A program made the translations under genes and the position numbers. From contig NZ_JABWRB020000002.1 of the NCBI RefSeq assembly GCF_014268745.2, forward strand, positions 62,001-126,000: 64,000 nucleotides of DNA. Direction: 5' to 3'. The stretch is from Pseudomonas zanjanensis (lineage in GTDB: Bacteria > Pseudomonadota > Gammaproteobacteria > Pseudomonadales > Pseudomonadaceae). Shown here piece by piece: positions 8,325-16,061 of the stretch (position 1 is the first letter of the stretch; every line of letters starts with the position of its first letter). The notes under the pieces were generated by a model, which was not told the origin of the DNA, did no database searches, and saw only the letters and a list, made by a program, of their open reading frames with translations.

Positions 8325-8419
8325 TGTGGCGAGGGAGCTTGCTCCCGCTCGGTTGCGCAGCGACCGCAAAATCTTGGGGCCGCTGCGCAGCCCAGCGGGA
8401 GCAAGCTCCCTCGCCACAG
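8325..8419. repeat. REPIN-like inverted pair, GAGGGAGCTTGCTCCCGC family
   Basis: Opposed GTGGCGAGGGAGCTTGCTCCCGC arms enclose a GCTGCGCAGC hairpin. The pair sits in the 354-bp gap between the divergent MaoC and lrgA genes, so any promoters for either gene must lie beside it. I see no other gene in that gap. Confidence 0.9.
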
Positions 8420-8478
8420 AATCATGTCGTGAACCGAATTGGCGCGTTCATTGGGGCTGTTGCGGGGGGATAGAGCGG

Positions 8479-8844
8479 ATGTTGCTACGGGGCCTGACCT
8501 GGCTGGTGCTGTTTCAATTGCTGGGCACTGCGATCAATCATTTGTTCTTGCCGGTACTGCCGGGGCCGATCATTGGCCTGCTGTTGCTGCTGGGTTATCT
8601 GGTGATGCGCGGCGAAGTCAGCGAGCCGTTGAACCTGGCCGCCGGCAGTCTGCTGCGTTACCTACCGTTGCTGCTGGTGCCGCCTGCGGTCGGGGTAATG
8701 GTTTACGCCGGGGCGATTGCCGCCGATTTCTGGGCCATCGTTGGCGCGTTGACCTTGTCGCTGGTGCTGTCCGTGGCGCTGACGGGCGTGCTGATGCAGC
8801 GCCTGGCCCGTCGCCATGTCGCCGCTCCGGAGGACCGCCAATGA
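8479..8844 (+). CDS. lrgA: CidA/LrgA-family holin-like membrane protein
   Basis: This 121-residue inner-membrane protein has four hydrophobic segments and the family motif PGPIIGLLLLLGYL. CidA/LrgA proteins act with LrgB as a holin-antiholin-like pair influencing autolysis. Related LrgAB pairs also export pyruvate or other small carboxylates. It is 4-bp overlapped with lrgB (ATGA), as in other bacteria. An open frame extends upstream into the REP element, but that part is repeat-encoded peptide. The ATG at 8479, following GGGGGATAGAG, is the first start outside the repeat. Confidence 0.88.
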   Translation: MLLRGLTWLVLFQLLGTAINHLFLPVLPGPIIGLLLLLGYLVMRGEVSEPLNLAAGSLLRYLPLLLVPPAVGVMVYAGAIAADFWAIVGALTLSLVLSVALTGVLMQRLARRHVAAPEDRQ

Positions 8845-9557
8845 TGCTCGACTGGCAGGGCGCCTGGGCCTCGGTGATCCATCATCCGCTGTTCGGCATT
8901 GGCATCACCCTGGGCGCCTACCAACTGGTGCTGGCGGCGTACGAAAAGACCCGCTGGGTGTTCCTGCAACCGGTGCTGATGTCGATGGTGCTGTTGATCG
9001 GCGTGCTGGTGGGCTGCGGCATCGGTTATGCCGAGTACCGCAAGAGCACCGAGATCCTCAGCATCCTGCTGGGCCCGGCCACGGTCGCCCTGGCGGTGCC
9101 GCTGTATTTGAACTTGCGACGGATCCGGCAGTTGTTCTGGCCGATTTTTACTACGCTGGTGATAGCCGGGGTGTTTGCCACGGGCTCTGCGGTGGTATTG
9201 GGCTGGGCCTTTGGTGCCGAGCACATGATCCTGATGACCATGGCGCCCAAGTCCGTGACCTCGCCGATCGCCATGCTGGTGGCCGAGCAGATCGGCGGCG
9301 TGGCGGCCATGGCGGCGGTGTTCGTGTTGATTACTGGGGTGCTCGGGGCGATTCTCGGCCCGAGTATTCTGACCCGGTTGGGTGTCCATAGCCCTGAGGC
9401 CCGAGGCATGGCCCTGGGGTTGGCGGCCCATGCGGTGGGCACGTCGGTGGCGTTGCAGGAAAGCGAGGAGTCGGGTGCCTTCGCGGCGCTGGCAATGAGT
9501 CTGATGGGCGTGGCCACGGCGGTGTTGCTGCCGTTGGTGGTGTCGATGACGGTTTAA
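8841..9557 (+). CDS. lrgB: LrgB-family membrane protein
   Basis: The protein has 238 residues with about six to seven membrane segments. It carries the conserved LrgB stretch PKSVTSPIAMLVAEQIGG and a later GMALGLAAHAVGTSVALQ. It partners LrgA, and the start overlaps the lrgA stop by 4 bp. In plants and bacteria homologues transport glycolate, glycerate or pyruvate; which applies here is unknown. The LON-domain gene follows after 10 bp and is probably cotranscribed. Confidence 0.92.
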   Translation: MMLDWQGAWASVIHHPLFGIGITLGAYQLVLAAYEKTRWVFLQPVLMSMVLLIGVLVGCGIGYAEYRKSTEILSILLGPATVALAVPLYLNLRRIRQLFWPIFTTLVIAGVFATGSAVVLGWAFGAEHMILMTMAPKSVTSPIAMLVAEQIGGVAAMAAVFVLITGVLGAILGPSILTRLGVHSPEARGMALGLAAHAVGTSVALQESEESGAFAALAMSLMGVATAVLLPLVVSMTV

Positions 9558-9567
9558 GGAATTGGTT

Positions 9568-10158
9568 ATGAGCTTGCCGCTTTTCCCGTTGAACACCGTG
9601 CTGTTCCCCGGTTGCATCCTCGACTTGCAGATTTTCGAGGCGCGTTACCTCGACATGATCGGGCGCTGCATGAAAAAGGGCGAAGGCTTTGGTGTGGTGT
9701 GCATCCTCGATGGCGAGGAAGTCGGCGTCGCGCCTGAAGGTTATGCGCGGGTCGGTTGTGAGGCGCTGATTACCGATTTTTCCCAGCAGGACAATGGCCT
9801 GCTGGGGATTCGCGTGCAGGGCGGACGGCGTTTTCTGGTGCACAGCAGCAGCGTCCAGGCCGATCAACTCACGGTGGCCGAGGTCGAGTGGCTGGAAGAC
9901 GAGCCGGAACAACCGCTGCAAGACGAAGATGCCGACCTGGTGGCGCTGCTCAAGGCCCTGGCCGAGCACCCGATGGTCGAGGCGCTGAACATGGGCACCG
10001 AAGCCACCGGCCAGCAATCGCTGGCCAATCAACTGGCCTACCTGTTGCCGTTCAATGAGCTGGACAAGATCGACCTGCTGCAACTCGATGATCCCCAACA
10101 GCGGCTGGATGCGATCCAGGCGTTGCTCGATGAGTTGCAGGGTGAACTCTTTGCCTGA
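9568..10158 (+). CDS. LON-type substrate-binding domain protein
   Basis: This 196-residue cytoplasmic protein resembles only the N-terminal substrate-recognition domain of Lon protease. The start MSLPLFPLNTVLFPGCILDL and FEARYLDMIGRC are typical, and there is no ATPase or protease domain. Such stand-alone LON proteins are common in proteobacteria with no settled role. The ATG at 9568 follows AAGGAATTG. A TTG at 9562 is a weaker alternative. The position ten bases after lrgB suggests a shared transcript. Confidence 0.9.
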   Translation: MSLPLFPLNTVLFPGCILDLQIFEARYLDMIGRCMKKGEGFGVVCILDGEEVGVAPEGYARVGCEALITDFSQQDNGLLGIRVQGGRRFLVHSSSVQADQLTVAEVEWLEDEPEQPLQDEDADLVALLKALAEHPMVEALNMGTEATGQQSLANQLAYLLPFNELDKIDLLQLDDPQQRLDAIQALLDELQGELFA

Positions 10159-10195
10159 CACCACTCATATCCACCGAACAACACCGTCCCCCCCC

Positions 10196-10286
10196 TGTGG
10201 GAGCGGGCTTGCTCGCGAAGGCGGTGGATCAGTTAACACATGTGTTGGATGACACTCCGCTTTCGCGAGCAAGCCCGCTCCCACAG
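10196..10286. repeat. REPIN, GTGGGAGCGGGCTTGCTCGCGA family
   Basis: Outward GTGGGAG ends and inner GCGAA ends form a standard inverted pair of about 90 bp between two convergent genes. Confidence 0.92.
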
Positions 10287-10315
10287 GGGATCTTCAGTGC
10301 CCACAAATAGTGTGT

Positions 10316-11632
10316 TCAATAGGCATACCGCAACATCGCATGGGGCAAGTGCCGCAGGGCGAAGAAGCTGAACGCCGCCGTCAGCGCCGGCAGGACCAGC
10401 CACCAGACTTTCGGTGGCATGGCCGGCAGCAGGGTCTGGCGCTGGCTCAGCCATAGGGCGGCCGCACAGACGCTGGCGGCGAGCATCGCCCCTGCGACGA
10501 TGTCGCTCGGCCAATGCGCCCCCAGGTAGACCCGCGACAGGGCGATGGCCAAGGCCGGCAAGCAGCCCAGCAACAGCCAGGTCAGGCGCAGGCGTGGCGG
10601 TTGGCCGCGGCCGGCCAGCACGGCGAGGGACAGGAACAGCGCAAATGCCCCGGAGGAGTGGCCGCTGGGCATGCTGTAGCTGGTCAGTGGGTCGGTGAGG
10701 ATTTCCGGGCGCACCCGGGCAAAGAAGTGTTTGCAGCCGGTATTGGCCAGGGCGGTGAACAACATCGTGCCGCCGGCAAAGATCGCCTGGCGCCATTGTC
10801 GTGCCAATAGCAGCAACGCGGTCACCAGGCTGCAGACAATCAACATGTAGCGGAATTCGCCGATCAAGGTGAAGGTCACGGCTATTTCATCCAACGTCGC
10901 GCTGCGATGCTCCTGGACCAGGGCCATCAAGCCCTGGTCGAACGCCGTCAGGTAGCGAAAGCCGATGAACAGGCCGATCAGGATCACCAGGCCGATGCCG
11001 GCGATCAGCGCCGTGGCATGGCGATGGCGACGCAGGGTGCTGTTGACGCTCAGCCCGATCATCACCGCGATGCTGCCAATAACCACGCCGGCCTGGGGCC
11101 AGAAACCCTCGGGCAGCGGCAGGCGAAACGCCGCCCCGGTGGCCCAGCCTGGCAACAGGTACGCCACGGTCCAGCCGGCGGCGGCCAACACGCTGACGGC
11201 GGCGAAGCGCGGGAACGGCATGTCGCACATGCCGGCCACCATCGGCAGCATGGGCCGTAGCGGGCCGATGAAGCGGCCCACCAGCAGGCTGGCGATGCCG
11301 TAGCGCTGGAAATAGCTTTCCGCTGCGCTCATCCATTCCGGGTGATGCCGCAGCCCCGGCAGGCGCCGGATGTTCTGGTGGAAATGCCGGCCGAGGAAAT
11401 ACGACACCAAGTCCCCCAGCAGACCTCCGAGCAGCCCCAGAAGCAGCGTCTCGCCCAAGGACAACGCGCCGCTGCCGGCCAGCACCGCAATCGCAAACAA
11501 CAGCACCGTGCCCGGCACGATCAACCCGGCGATGGCCAGGCATTCCACGCAAGCAACGACAAAAACCGCCACCGCCAGCCATTGCGGGTTGACGGTCAGC
11601 CAGGCAGTGATGCTATCGAGCCATGGGCCCAT
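10316..11632 (-). CDS. DedA-PAP2 fusion membrane phosphatase
   Basis: The protein has 438 residues. The first 200 form a DedA/VTT domain: reentrant hydrophobic segments, then GRFIGPLRPMLPMVAGMCDM, the proton-coupled lipid-carrier motif. The last 230 form a PAP2 acid phosphatase with its three motifs: KHFFARVRP, PSGHS and SRVYLGAHWPSD. DedA proteins are implicated in undecaprenyl-phosphate and phospholipid scrambling, and PAP2 enzymes dephosphorylate isoprenyl or lipid diphosphates. One chain combining both would suit carrier-lipid recycling, which is inference. It stands alone between two REPIN-rich gaps. Confidence 0.9.
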   Translation of the reverse strand: MGPWLDSITAWLTVNPQWLAVAVFVVACVECLAIAGLIVPGTVLLFAIAVLAGSGALSLGETLLLGLLGGLLGDLVSYFLGRHFHQNIRRLPGLRHHPEWMSAAESYFQRYGIASLLVGRFIGPLRPMLPMVAGMCDMPFPRFAAVSVLAAAGWTVAYLLPGWATGAAFRLPLPEGFWPQAGVVIGSIAVMIGLSVNSTLRRHRHATALIAGIGLVILIGLFIGFRYLTAFDQGLMALVQEHRSATLDEIAVTFTLIGEFRYMLIVCSLVTALLLLARQWRQAIFAGGTMLFTALANTGCKHFFARVRPEILTDPLTSYSMPSGHSSGAFALFLSLAVLAGRGQPPRLRLTWLLLGCLPALAIALSRVYLGAHWPSDIVAGAMLAASVCAAALWLSQRQTLLPAMPPKVWWLVLPALTAAFSFFALRHLPHAMLRYAY

Positions 11633-11713
11633 AAATACAACTCCATTGAATATTGATTGGCATGCAGTTTTTTACTGTGTGAACGAAAACTCAAGATCAC
11701 TGAAGCTTCAAAC

Positions 11714-11802
11714 TGTGGGAGCGGGCTTGCTCGCGAATGCGGTGTGTCAGATAGGTCAATATCAATTGACACACCGCTATCGCGAGCAAGCCCGCTCCCA
11801 CA
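11714..11802. repeat. REPIN, GTGGGAGCGGGCTTGCTCGCGA family
   Basis: A standard inverted pair of about 89 bp. This one and the next fill most of the 333-bp gap between the DedA-PAP2 and glycosylase genes, in which I see no gene. Confidence 0.92.
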
Positions 11803-11847
11803 TGGGAATTTCGGGTGTAGCAAATTTCGTATCCACTGAAGATCAAC

Positions 11848-11936
11848 TGTGGGAGCGAGCCTGCTCGCGATAGCGGTGTGTCAGTCGCCATTTAATTCAC
11901 AGGCCTGGCGCCATAGCGAGCAGGCTCGCTCCCACA
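11848..11936. repeat. REPIN, GTGGGAGCGAGCCTGCTCGCGA variant
   Basis: A second inverted pair 45 bp after the previous one. It has the GCGAGCCTGCTCGC core variant and one imperfect inner end (CATAGCGAG). Confidence 0.9.
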
Positions 11937-11966
11937 AGGGGCCCCAGGGTCATGCAGTGTTTGTGT

Positions 11967-12644
11967 TCATGAAAGCAAGAAATAATCACGCCCTTCGACC
12001 TGTCCGCGCCGCAACGGGTTGCGGGTGCACCAAGGGGCGTAGGCTGCGTCGACGAAGCGGTAGGGCAAATGCTCGTCCCTTCCCAGGGGAATACCCAGGC
12101 GGGTGGTCTGGATCGCGTTGACCGTTGGCACGCCGACATCTTCCACCAGCAAGCGCTCGGGGTCGAAGCGCTTGGCGTCCCAGTCCGGCACTTTCAGCCC
12201 CAAAGCTTTGCACAACAGGGTCTGGCCGGCACAGAGTTTTTGCGGTGTGCGTGGCCGACCTTGGGCGTCGGGGTTGTTCAACAGCATCTGCGCCAGGCTC
12301 GCCGGCCCCGAAACGGCATCGACCCACGGGTAGGCCGACTTGATCAACACCGCGTTGCCCGGGCCCTGGGCGCTGAAGTTCAGCGAATCGCCGCCCCGGG
12401 CGTAGTACATATAGATGTGCCCGCCATCCAGAAACAAAGCCCTGCGTTTTTCCGTGTAGCCCAGGGAGGCGTGGCTGCCTTTTTCGGCGAAGTAATACGC
12501 CTCGGTCTCGATGATCCGCGCGCTGAGCCACAGGTCGCCGACCTTGTGGCGGATGACTTTGCCCAGCAGGTCCTTGGCAAGCACCTGGGCGTCGCGATCG
12601 AAAAAGGCGTGGGGCAGGGCGTTGGGCGATGGCAAATCGGTCAT
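11967..12644 (-). CDS. DNA-3-methyladenine glycosylase (AAG/MPG family)
   Basis: A 225-residue monofunctional base-excision glycosylase of the alkyladenine (AAG) fold, removing 3-methyladenine and related lesions. The family signatures are LAKDLLGKVI, RIIETEAYY (with the catalytic Glu), HIYMYYARG, and the C-terminal YRFVDAAYAPWCTRNP. The length is normal. The ATG at 12644 starts MTDLPSPNALPHAF. It is leftward, alone, and separated from proA by a REPIN. Confidence 0.92.
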   Translation of the reverse strand: MTDLPSPNALPHAFFDRDAQVLAKDLLGKVIRHKVGDLWLSARIIETEAYYFAEKGSHASLGYTEKRRALFLDGGHIYMYYARGGDSLNFSAQGPGNAVLIKSAYPWVDAVSGPASLAQMLLNNPDAQGRPRTPQKLCAGQTLLCKALGLKVPDWDAKRFDPERLLVEDVGVPTVNAIQTTRLGIPLGRDEHLPYRFVDAAYAPWCTRNPLRRGQVEGRDYFLLS

Positions 12645-12757
12645 GGCGATAGACGAAGTGAGGCCAAAGGAAGCGCGATGATAGCAATGGAAAGCTTAAT
12701 CACCGCTGAACACTCGTTTCAACCGTAGTGCCGTTCACTTAGGAAAAATGATGACCC

Positions 12758-12890
12758 TGTGGCGAGGGAGCTTGCTCCCGCTCGGCTGCGAAGCAGTCGT
12801 AAACCGGCGGGTGCGGTGTGTCTGATATGCCGTAATTGGCAGGTTTTGGGGCCGCTTCGCGGCCCAGCGGGAGCAAGCTCCCTCGCCACG
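12758..12890. repeat. REPIN-like inverted pair, GAGGGAGCTTGCTCCCGC family
   Basis: Opposed arms lie in the 404-bp gap between the divergent glycosylase and proA genes. Apart from this pair and the proA promoter region I see nothing in the gap. Confidence 0.9.
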
Positions 12891-13007
12891 GGTTTGTCGA
12901 TTGCCTTAAGTGAACAGCATTGCGTTTCAACGGGCTGTTTATGGCTGTTTTGCTTCTCCGCCGGTCACCACTGCGAGTCCATGCTGTTAGTCGAGGGTTA
13001 CGACAGC

Positions 13008-13013
13008 TATAAT
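13008..13013 (+). promoter_or_regulatory. -10 box of the proA promoter
   Basis: A perfect TATAAT 35 bases before the proA start codon. About 17 bp upstream is only a weak -35 candidate (TGTTAG, 12985-12990). It would serve the long proA-nadD-rsfS gene train. Confidence 0.5.
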
Positions 13014-13048
13014 CTGCCGCTTTCCCCATCGCCAAGACCACACAGACC

Positions 13049-14320
13049 ATGACTGAGTCCGTTCTTGACTACATGACCCGCCTGGGTCGCGCCGCTCGCG
13101 AAGCGTCGCGCATCATCGGCCGGGCCAGCACCGCGCAGAAAAACCGCGCCCTGCAGGCCGCCGCCAATGCGCTGGACGCTGCGCGCGCCGAGTTGTCCGC
13201 CGCCAACGAGCTGGACCTGGCCGCCGGCCGGGCCAACGGTCTGGAGCCGGCCATGCTCGAGCGCCTGGCGCTGACTCCGGCCCGCATCGACGGCATGATC
13301 GTCGGTCTGCGCCAGGTCGCGGCCCTGCCGGACCCGGTCGGGGCGATCCGCGACATGAGCTACCGCCCGTCGGGCATCCAGGTCGGCAAGATGCGCGTGC
13401 CCCTGGGCGTGGTCGGGATCATCTACGAGTCGCGGCCGAACGTGACCATCGACGCCGCGAGCCTGTGCCTGAAGTCCGGTAACGCGACCATCCTGCGGGG
13501 CGGCTCCGAGGCCATCCATTCCAACCGCGCCATTGCCGCCTGCATCCAGCGCGGCCTGGCCGAGGCCGATCTGCCGGCGGCCGTGGTGCAAGTGGTGGAA
13601 ACCACCGACCGCGCCGCGGTTGGCGCGCTGATCACCATGCCCGAGTTTGTCGATGTCATCGTGCCGCGCGGCGGCAAGGGCCTGATCGAACGGGTCAGCC
13701 GTGACGCCCGGGTGCCGGTGATCAAGCACCTGGACGGCATCTGCCACGTCTACGTCAGTGCCCACGCTGAATTGCCGAAGGCCCAGCGCATCGCCTTCAA
13801 CGCCAAGACCTACCGCTACGGTATCTGCGGCGCGATGGAAACCCTGCTGGTGGACCAGGCCGTTGCCCAGGACTTCCTGCCGTCGATGGCTGCCCAGTTC
13901 CGCGAAAAAGGCGTCGAACTGCGCGGTTGCGAGCGCACCCGGGCAATTGTCGAGGCCGTCGCGGCCACGGCAGAAGACTGGGACACCGAATACCTGGCGC
14001 CGATCCTGTCGATCCGCGTGGTCGACGGGCTGGACCAGGCCATCGAACACATCAACCGCCACGGCTCGCACCACACCGATTCCATCGTCAGTGAGCACCA
14101 GGGCGAAACCCGGCGTTTCGTGGCCGAAGTGGATTCGGCGTCGGTGATGATCAACACCCCGACCTGCTTCGCCGATGGCTTTGAATACGGATTGGGTGCC
14201 GAGATCGGCATTTCTACTGATAAGCTGCATGCCCGTGGCCCGGTGGGCCTGGAAGGCCTGACCTGCGAGAAATACATCGTGGTCGGTGACGGCCAGTTGC
14301 GCGGACAGGAGTCGGTCTGA
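13049..14320 (+). CDS. proA: Glutamate-5-semialdehyde dehydrogenase (gamma-glutamyl phosphate reductase)
   Basis: ProA reduces gamma-glutamyl phosphate with NADPH to glutamate-5-semialdehyde, the second step of proline synthesis. The protein has 423 residues. The cofactor region is GVVGIIYESRPNVTIDAASLCLKSGNA, split here as GVVGIIYESRP and ASLCLKSGNATILRGGSEA. The catalytic Cys lies in KHLDGICHVYV. The C-terminal FADGFEYGLGAEIGIST is typical. It is first in the rightward train and followed at once by nadD, whose start lies just after its stop. Confidence 0.97.
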   Translation: MTESVLDYMTRLGRAAREASRIIGRASTAQKNRALQAAANALDAARAELSAANELDLAAGRANGLEPAMLERLALTPARIDGMIVGLRQVAALPDPVGAIRDMSYRPSGIQVGKMRVPLGVVGIIYESRPNVTIDAASLCLKSGNATILRGGSEAIHSNRAIAACIQRGLAEADLPAAVVQVVETTDRAAVGALITMPEFVDVIVPRGGKGLIERVSRDARVPVIKHLDGICHVYVSAHAELPKAQRIAFNAKTYRYGICGAMETLLVDQAVAQDFLPSMAAQFREKGVELRGCERTRAIVEAVAATAEDWDTEYLAPILSIRVVDGLDQAIEHINRHGSHHTDSIVSEHQGETRRFVAEVDSASVMINTPTCFADGFEYGLGAEIGISTDKLHARGPVGLEGLTCEKYIVVGDGQLRGQESV

Positions 14321-14321
14321 C

Positions 14322-15008
14322 TTGGGCGACCTCGAACCGCCGGCCTCTGTGACGACGACAACCCCGCCCCGGCGCATCGGTATCCTGGGCGGCACGTTCG
14401 ACCCGGTGCACATCGGCCATTTGCGCGGTGCGCTGGAAGTCGCCGACGCCCTGGCCCTCGATGAGCTACGCCTGACGCCCAGCGCCCGGCCGCCTCACCG
14501 GGATACGCCGCAGGTGTCGGCCCGGGACCGCCTGGCGATGGTCGAGTGCGCGGTGGCCGGTGTGGCACCGTTGGTGGTGGACGCCCGCGAATTGCAGCGG
14601 GACAAACCGTCCTACACCATTGATACCCTGGAGCTGATGCGCGCCGAACTGGCCGTTGATGCCCAGGTTTTCCTGCTTCTGGGCTGGGACGCATTTTGCG
14701 GCCTGCCCACTTGGCATCGCTGGGAAGAGTTGCTCCAGCATTGCCACATCCTGGTGTTGCAACGCCCGGATGCCGACAGCGAGCCGCCGGATGCCTTGCG
14801 CAACCTGCTGGCGGCCCGCTCGGTGAGCGACCCGCTGGCCCTGAAAGGGCCGAGCGGACAGATTGCATTCGTCTGGCAGACGCCGCTCGCGGTATCCGCC
14901 ACCCAGATCCGTCAACTGCTGGCCAGCGGTAAGTCGGTACGTTTCCTGGTGCCCGACGCGGTCCTGGCCTACATCGATGCGCACGGGCTGTACCGTGCGT
15001 CGAACTGA
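14322..15008 (+). CDS. nadD: Nicotinate-nucleotide adenylyltransferase
   Basis: NadD converts nicotinate mononucleotide and ATP to deamido-NAD in NAD synthesis. The nucleotidyltransferase signature RIGILGGTFDPVHIGHL is near residue 18, and the C-terminal SATQIRQLL (ISSTxIR-type motif) is present. No ATG precedes the first motif. The TTG at 14322 is chosen because AGGAG lies at 14307-14311. A GTG at 14349 is the alternative. The length is 228 residues from TTG. The start is one base after the proA stop, so the two genes are coupled. Confidence 0.93.
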   Translation: MGDLEPPASVTTTTPPRRIGILGGTFDPVHIGHLRGALEVADALALDELRLTPSARPPHRDTPQVSARDRLAMVECAVAGVAPLVVDARELQRDKPSYTIDTLELMRAELAVDAQVFLLLGWDAFCGLPTWHRWEELLQHCHILVLQRPDADSEPPDALRNLLAARSVSDPLALKGPSGQIAFVWQTPLAVSATQIRQLLASGKSVRFLVPDAVLAYIDAHGLYRASN

Positions 15009-15012
15009 AAAA

Positions 15013-15053
15013 GGCGCGCTTCAAGGCACGTGAATGCGTGTAGCGAAGCGCCC
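15013..15053 (+). other. Two-tier stem-loop between nadD and rsfS
   Basis: GCTTC (15018-15022) pairs with GAAGC (15045-15049), extended by GGC with GCC across a 2-base bulge. Inside, GCACG pairs with CGTGT. No T-run follows, so it does not look like a simple terminator. It may be a processing or stability element in the polycistronic message. Confidence 0.4.
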
Positions 15054-15079
15054 GAACATACGAGCAAAACGAGTTTTAT

Positions 15080-15574
15080 ATGACTGACAAAGACGTAAAC
15101 AAAGTAAAGCGCAAGGGCACGTTCAAGAGCGCCCCGCTGCCTGTAGAAGTCCACACCGGCGTGGCGCTGGTTGGCGAAGAACTGGTCAAGGTGGCCGTGG
15201 CAGCCCTGGAAGACGTCAAGGCCCAGGACATCCAGGTGATCGACGTTCGTGACAAGCAGAGCATCACGGACTACATGATCATCGCCACCGGTACCTCCAA
15301 CCGCCAGATCGGCGCGATGCTGGACAAGGTCCGCGAAGCGGTCAAGGCCCAGGGCGTCAAGCCATTGGGTGAAGAAGGCAAGGGCGACAGCGACTGGGTC
15401 CTGTTGGACATGGACGATGTCATCGTGCACATGATGACCGCCTCGGCGCGCCAGTTCTATGACCTGGAACGCCTGTGGGCCGGTGCCGAGCAGAGCCGTT
15501 CGGCCAGCGCGGCGCACCACAGCCCGGAAAACCCCCATGAGCACTTCACCAAGCTCAACAAAGACCAGCAATAA
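15080..15574 (+). CDS. rsfS: Ribosomal silencing factor RsfS
   Basis: RsfS binds L14 on the 50S subunit and blocks joining to 30S, shutting down translation in stationary phase or starvation. The domain runs from about residue 35 to 140, with DVRDKQSITDYMIIATGTSNRQ (in part), WVLLDMDDVIVHMM and ARQFYDLERLW. The protein has 164 residues, longer than E. coli RsfS (about 105) because of a basic N-terminal extension and a polar tail. These are usual in pseudomonads, so far as I recall. rlmH follows after 9 bp, the classic rsfS-rlmH pair. Confidence 0.95.
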   Translation: MTDKDVNKVKRKGTFKSAPLPVEVHTGVALVGEELVKVAVAALEDVKAQDIQVIDVRDKQSITDYMIIATGTSNRQIGAMLDKVREAVKAQGVKPLGEEGKGDSDWVLLDMDDVIVHMMTASARQFYDLERLWAGAEQSRSASAAHHSPENPHEHFTKLNKDQQ

Positions 15575-15583
15575 GGGACCGCT

Positions 15584-16051
15584 GTGCGACTGCGCCTGAT
15601 CGCCGTCGGTTCTCGCATGCCCAAGTGGGTGGAAGAAGGCTGGCATGAATATGCCAAGCGTCTTCCGTCCGAGCTGGCCCTGGAACTGGTGGAAATTCCG
15701 CTCAACACCCGTGGCAAGAACGCCGACGTGGCGCGCTTCATCCGCCAGGAAGGCGAAGCCATGCTGGCCAAGGTCGGGCCGAACGAGCGCATCGTCACCC
15801 TCGAAGTCCACGGCAAGCCCTGGAGCACCGAGCAACTGGCGGTGGAGCTCGATCGCTGGCGATTGGACGCGCGCACGGTCAACTTCATGGTCGGTGGCCC
15901 GGAAGGGCTGGCGCCGGAAGTCTGTGCCCGGGCGGACCAGCGCTGGTCGTTGTCGCCGTTGACGTTGCCGCACCCGCTGGTGCGGATCCTGATCGGCGAA
16001 CAGCTGTATCGTGCCTGGACAGTCCTGTCCGGGCACCCTTACCACAAGTAA
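15584..16051 (+). CDS. rlmH: 23S rRNA (pseudouridine1915-N3)-methyltransferase RlmH
   Basis: RlmH is a SPOUT-fold methyltransferase that modifies pseudouridine 1915 in helix 69 of 23S rRNA on complete 70S ribosomes. It has 155 residues, the standard length. It shows RLIAVGSRMPKWVEEGWHEY at the start and the knot motif FMVGGPEGLAPEV, and ends LIGEQLYRAWTVLSGHPYHK (in parts). It starts with GTG at 15584. It is cotranscribed with rsfS and followed after 10 bp by pbpA. Confidence 0.97.
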   Translation: MRLRLIAVGSRMPKWVEEGWHEYAKRLPSELALELVEIPLNTRGKNADVARFIRQEGEAMLAKVGPNERIVTLEVHGKPWSTEQLAVELDRWRLDARTVNFMVGGPEGLAPEVCARADQRWSLSPLTLPHPLVRILIGEQLYRAWTVLSGHPYHK

Positions 16052-16061
16052 TCCTGCCCTC

